A stretch of 64,000 bases of DNA from Peromyscus leucopus. Lineage: Eukaryota; Chordata; Mammalia; Rodentia; Cricetidae. The notes under the pieces are model-generated. The model saw only the letters and a program-made list of their open reading frames with translations. It was not told the origin of the DNA and did not search any database. Location of the stretch: assembly GCF_004664715.2 (NCBI RefSeq), contig NC_051066.1, positions 77,413,147 through 77,477,146 of the forward strand, read 5' to 3'. Of this stretch, positions 54,824-57,881 are shown piece after piece (positions within the stretch are counted from its first letter, which is position 1; each line of letters opens with the position of its first letter). Position numbers and translations under genes: made by a program.

Positions 54824-56425
54824 CATGTACCTCTGTGTAGCGATATTATGTCAGACTTTATTCTGTTTGATTAAAACCCTAGGTACTTGGAAGCATGCCA
54901 AGAACAAAGGAATACACTGTTGAGTGATATAAGAGTATGTGTTCAGTAGCAAAGGGAGAGAGAGTGAGAAGGGGAGGGAAGAAGGGCGAGAGGGAGGGAG
55001 GGAGAGAAAGAGAGGAAGAAGAAACAAGAGGGGAGGGAAAGAGGAAGTGGGCAGACAAAGACAGGGAGAAAAGGACAAAGACAGGAAATGGAAAATGGGA
55101 GGGTATTCTTCTCGTGTAACCAATAGCAGCATGGGAATTGGATACTAAAGTCTTGCTCTTCTTCTCTGGTCCTGTGTGCCTTGATCCAGGGAGACACCAT
55201 TACACCAGCTTTATTCCACAGCCTTCAGCAAGCAGAAACTGCAGGATGCCTCTACCAAGAAGCAAGTCCTTCCATTTGGAGACCTCCCTCCTGGGTACCA
55301 ACATTTGCACACCCAGCTCCAGTATGAGTGCATCTCACCCTTCTACCGCCGCCTGGGAAGCAGCAGGAGAACATGCCTGAGAACTGGGAAGTGGAGTGGA
55401 CGGGCCCCATCCTGTATCCCAAGTGAGTCAAGTCTCATCTGTGAGCCTCTTTCCATTTCCAACACCATTTGTGAAGAATTGTTGACCATTGAAGGCCTTT
55501 ATGGAAAGTTTAATTGAGCAAGGGATGGTCTTCCATGGCTTCCCCTAGTTTCGTGACCTCTGGAATTCCACAATGAGAGCTCCCTCCTTTTGGCTTAAAC
55601 TTACTGGTCAGGAGAAATTGACTCATTAGCTCTGAGAGGAATATTTTCTGGTAGAGGATTTATCACATCTAGAAAAAGGAAAGAGCCACAATTAAATACC
55701 AAATTAAAACTGTGAGAGGATCTCTGCTTATGTCACCTTGACTGCCTTGCTAAGGCTCGCTTTTCACACTCCCTATCCAATGACTGTAAGTAATTGCCAT
55801 TAATTAAATGATGAGGTGATAGGAGATAGTGTAAGATAAAATGTGAAAGTTCTAGATTTGAGGCTTGCACATTCTCGCCTACCACCTTCATCCTCTTTGT
55901 GAAAAGAGAATAGTATGACTGAGTTTGTTGTGGTCATGCTTATGAAGACAGTCAAGGGATTTTGTCTGTTACATCATCCCATTCAGTCTTCTCAAAAAGC
56001 CCCTAAAATCATAGTTATTTCTCTGTATATTTTCTAGGCAAAGAAACCAAGGATCTAAGGGGCCAATAATTTGTCCAAAGTCCTATTGTTTCAGTGAACT
56101 ACAAAACCTCCACTTTTAACTCTAGACTTTATAGCCAACTACATGTAGATGGTTGATTAATAACAAGGGGAGGGAGGCTAGGGAGATAGCTTGGTAGGTA
56201 AGTAAATGGCTGTACAAGCATTAGGGACATGAGTTTGGCTGGGCACGGTGGCATGCACCTGTGATCACAGTTCTGAGTGGCAGAGACAGAAAGATCCCTG
56301 GGGTTTTCTGGCTAGCCAGTTGGGCCAAATTGCTGAGGTCCTGTCTCAAAGAATAATGTGGAGAGAAATGAAAACAGCATTAATACCTGACATTCACACA
56401 TATATGCACACATGTGTCTGTGTGC

Positions 56426-56477
<52 letters not shown>

Positions 56478-57820
56478 CTGTACATTAAATTAAATGAAAA
56501 GGAAGAGAAAACCTGGTTGGTTTACTTAGTGGTTCTTACCTCTGTTGGATCCTTCCTTTCAGATTTGTGCTCTCATGGTTGAGTGACCTGTTTGCCTTCA
56601 GGTGTCAATGGTCTGAGTTGATCCTATTAAACTGTTTTCTCCACAGTCTGTGGAAAAATCGAGAATGTTGCCTCTGCGAAGACCCAAGGGACCCGCTGGC
56701 CATGGCAGGCAGCTATCTACCGGAGGACCAGTGGTGTGCATGATGGTGGGCTACACAAAGGTGCATGGTTCTTGGTCTGCAGTGGTGCCCTGGTGAATGA
56801 GCGTACCGTGGTTGTGGCTGCTCACTGTGTGACTGACCTAGGGAAGGTCACCATCCTCAAGACAGCAGACCTCAAGGTTGTCTTGGGAAAATTCTACAGG
56901 GATGATGAGCGGGATGAGAAGACCATCCAGAATTTACGGGTAAGAGAGGTCTTTCTTGGAAATTGGAGCTTTGACTTAACCAGCTATGAGCACAGGAGAA
57001 CAGAGCCTGTGTCAGCCCCATCCTTCAGCATGTCAATATCCATCCCAAAGCCTAGCATGCAACAGGGGCTTAGAGGCTTATACTGATAGACTCTCGATAG
57101 AGAAAGTTAGCAAACCATGCAGCTGTCCTCCACAGCTTTGCTTGTTTTGAAAACAAGGTAGAGCCAGGTACCATCAATGACTGTCGTCTTCAAAAGTCAT
57201 TCACATCACAGTAAAATATACATGTACTGTGTCTAGCAGCATGTACTATAAATTATAGTACGATAAACGTTGATGAAGCTATTTGTTTAATGGCTATCTC
57301 TGTTTCAAATGATTTGTTCCAGAAATGTTGTGACTTGTTACAGGGCCCTGACTACTCAGATCAAGATTAAATAATAGGTGTTTCTTGAACAAAAAAGAGA
57401 ACTAATTATCTATCATATTTGAATTTGGGAATTATTTCAAGTAGGCTTTGAAGACGCAGATTTTTTTTTTTTTTTTTTTTGGTTTTTTGAGACAGGGTTT
57501 CTCTGTGTAGCTTTGTGCCTTCCCTGGATCTCACTCTGTAGCCCAGGCTGGCCTCGAACTCACAGAGATCCGCCTGCCTCTGCCTCCCAAGCGCTGGGAT
57601 TAAAGGCGTGCGCCACCACCGACCGGCTATTTTTTTTTTTTTTTTTTTTTTGGTAAGGATGCAGGTTTTTATCCAGGATACTTCTAACTGTAATACTTTT
57701 CTCTTGTTCTGAACCCTCCTTCCATTCATCCATCTGTCCATCTGCCTATCCTACCCTTCTTTTTACCTGTCCATTCATTCTTCTACCCATCCTTCTGTAT
57801 GTGCCTCAGTTCATCCATCC

Positions 57821-57881
<61 letters not shown>

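Larger units (their letters stand above)
52167..55189 (+). other. PAMR1: PAMR1 intron 8
   Basis: This 3.0-kb GT-AG intron holds two MIR copies, (CA)n at 54776-54821 and a G-rich polypurine tract at 54947-55109. The tract ends about 80 bases before exon 9. A pyrimidine-rich patch lies at 53100-53170. Confidence 0.85.
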
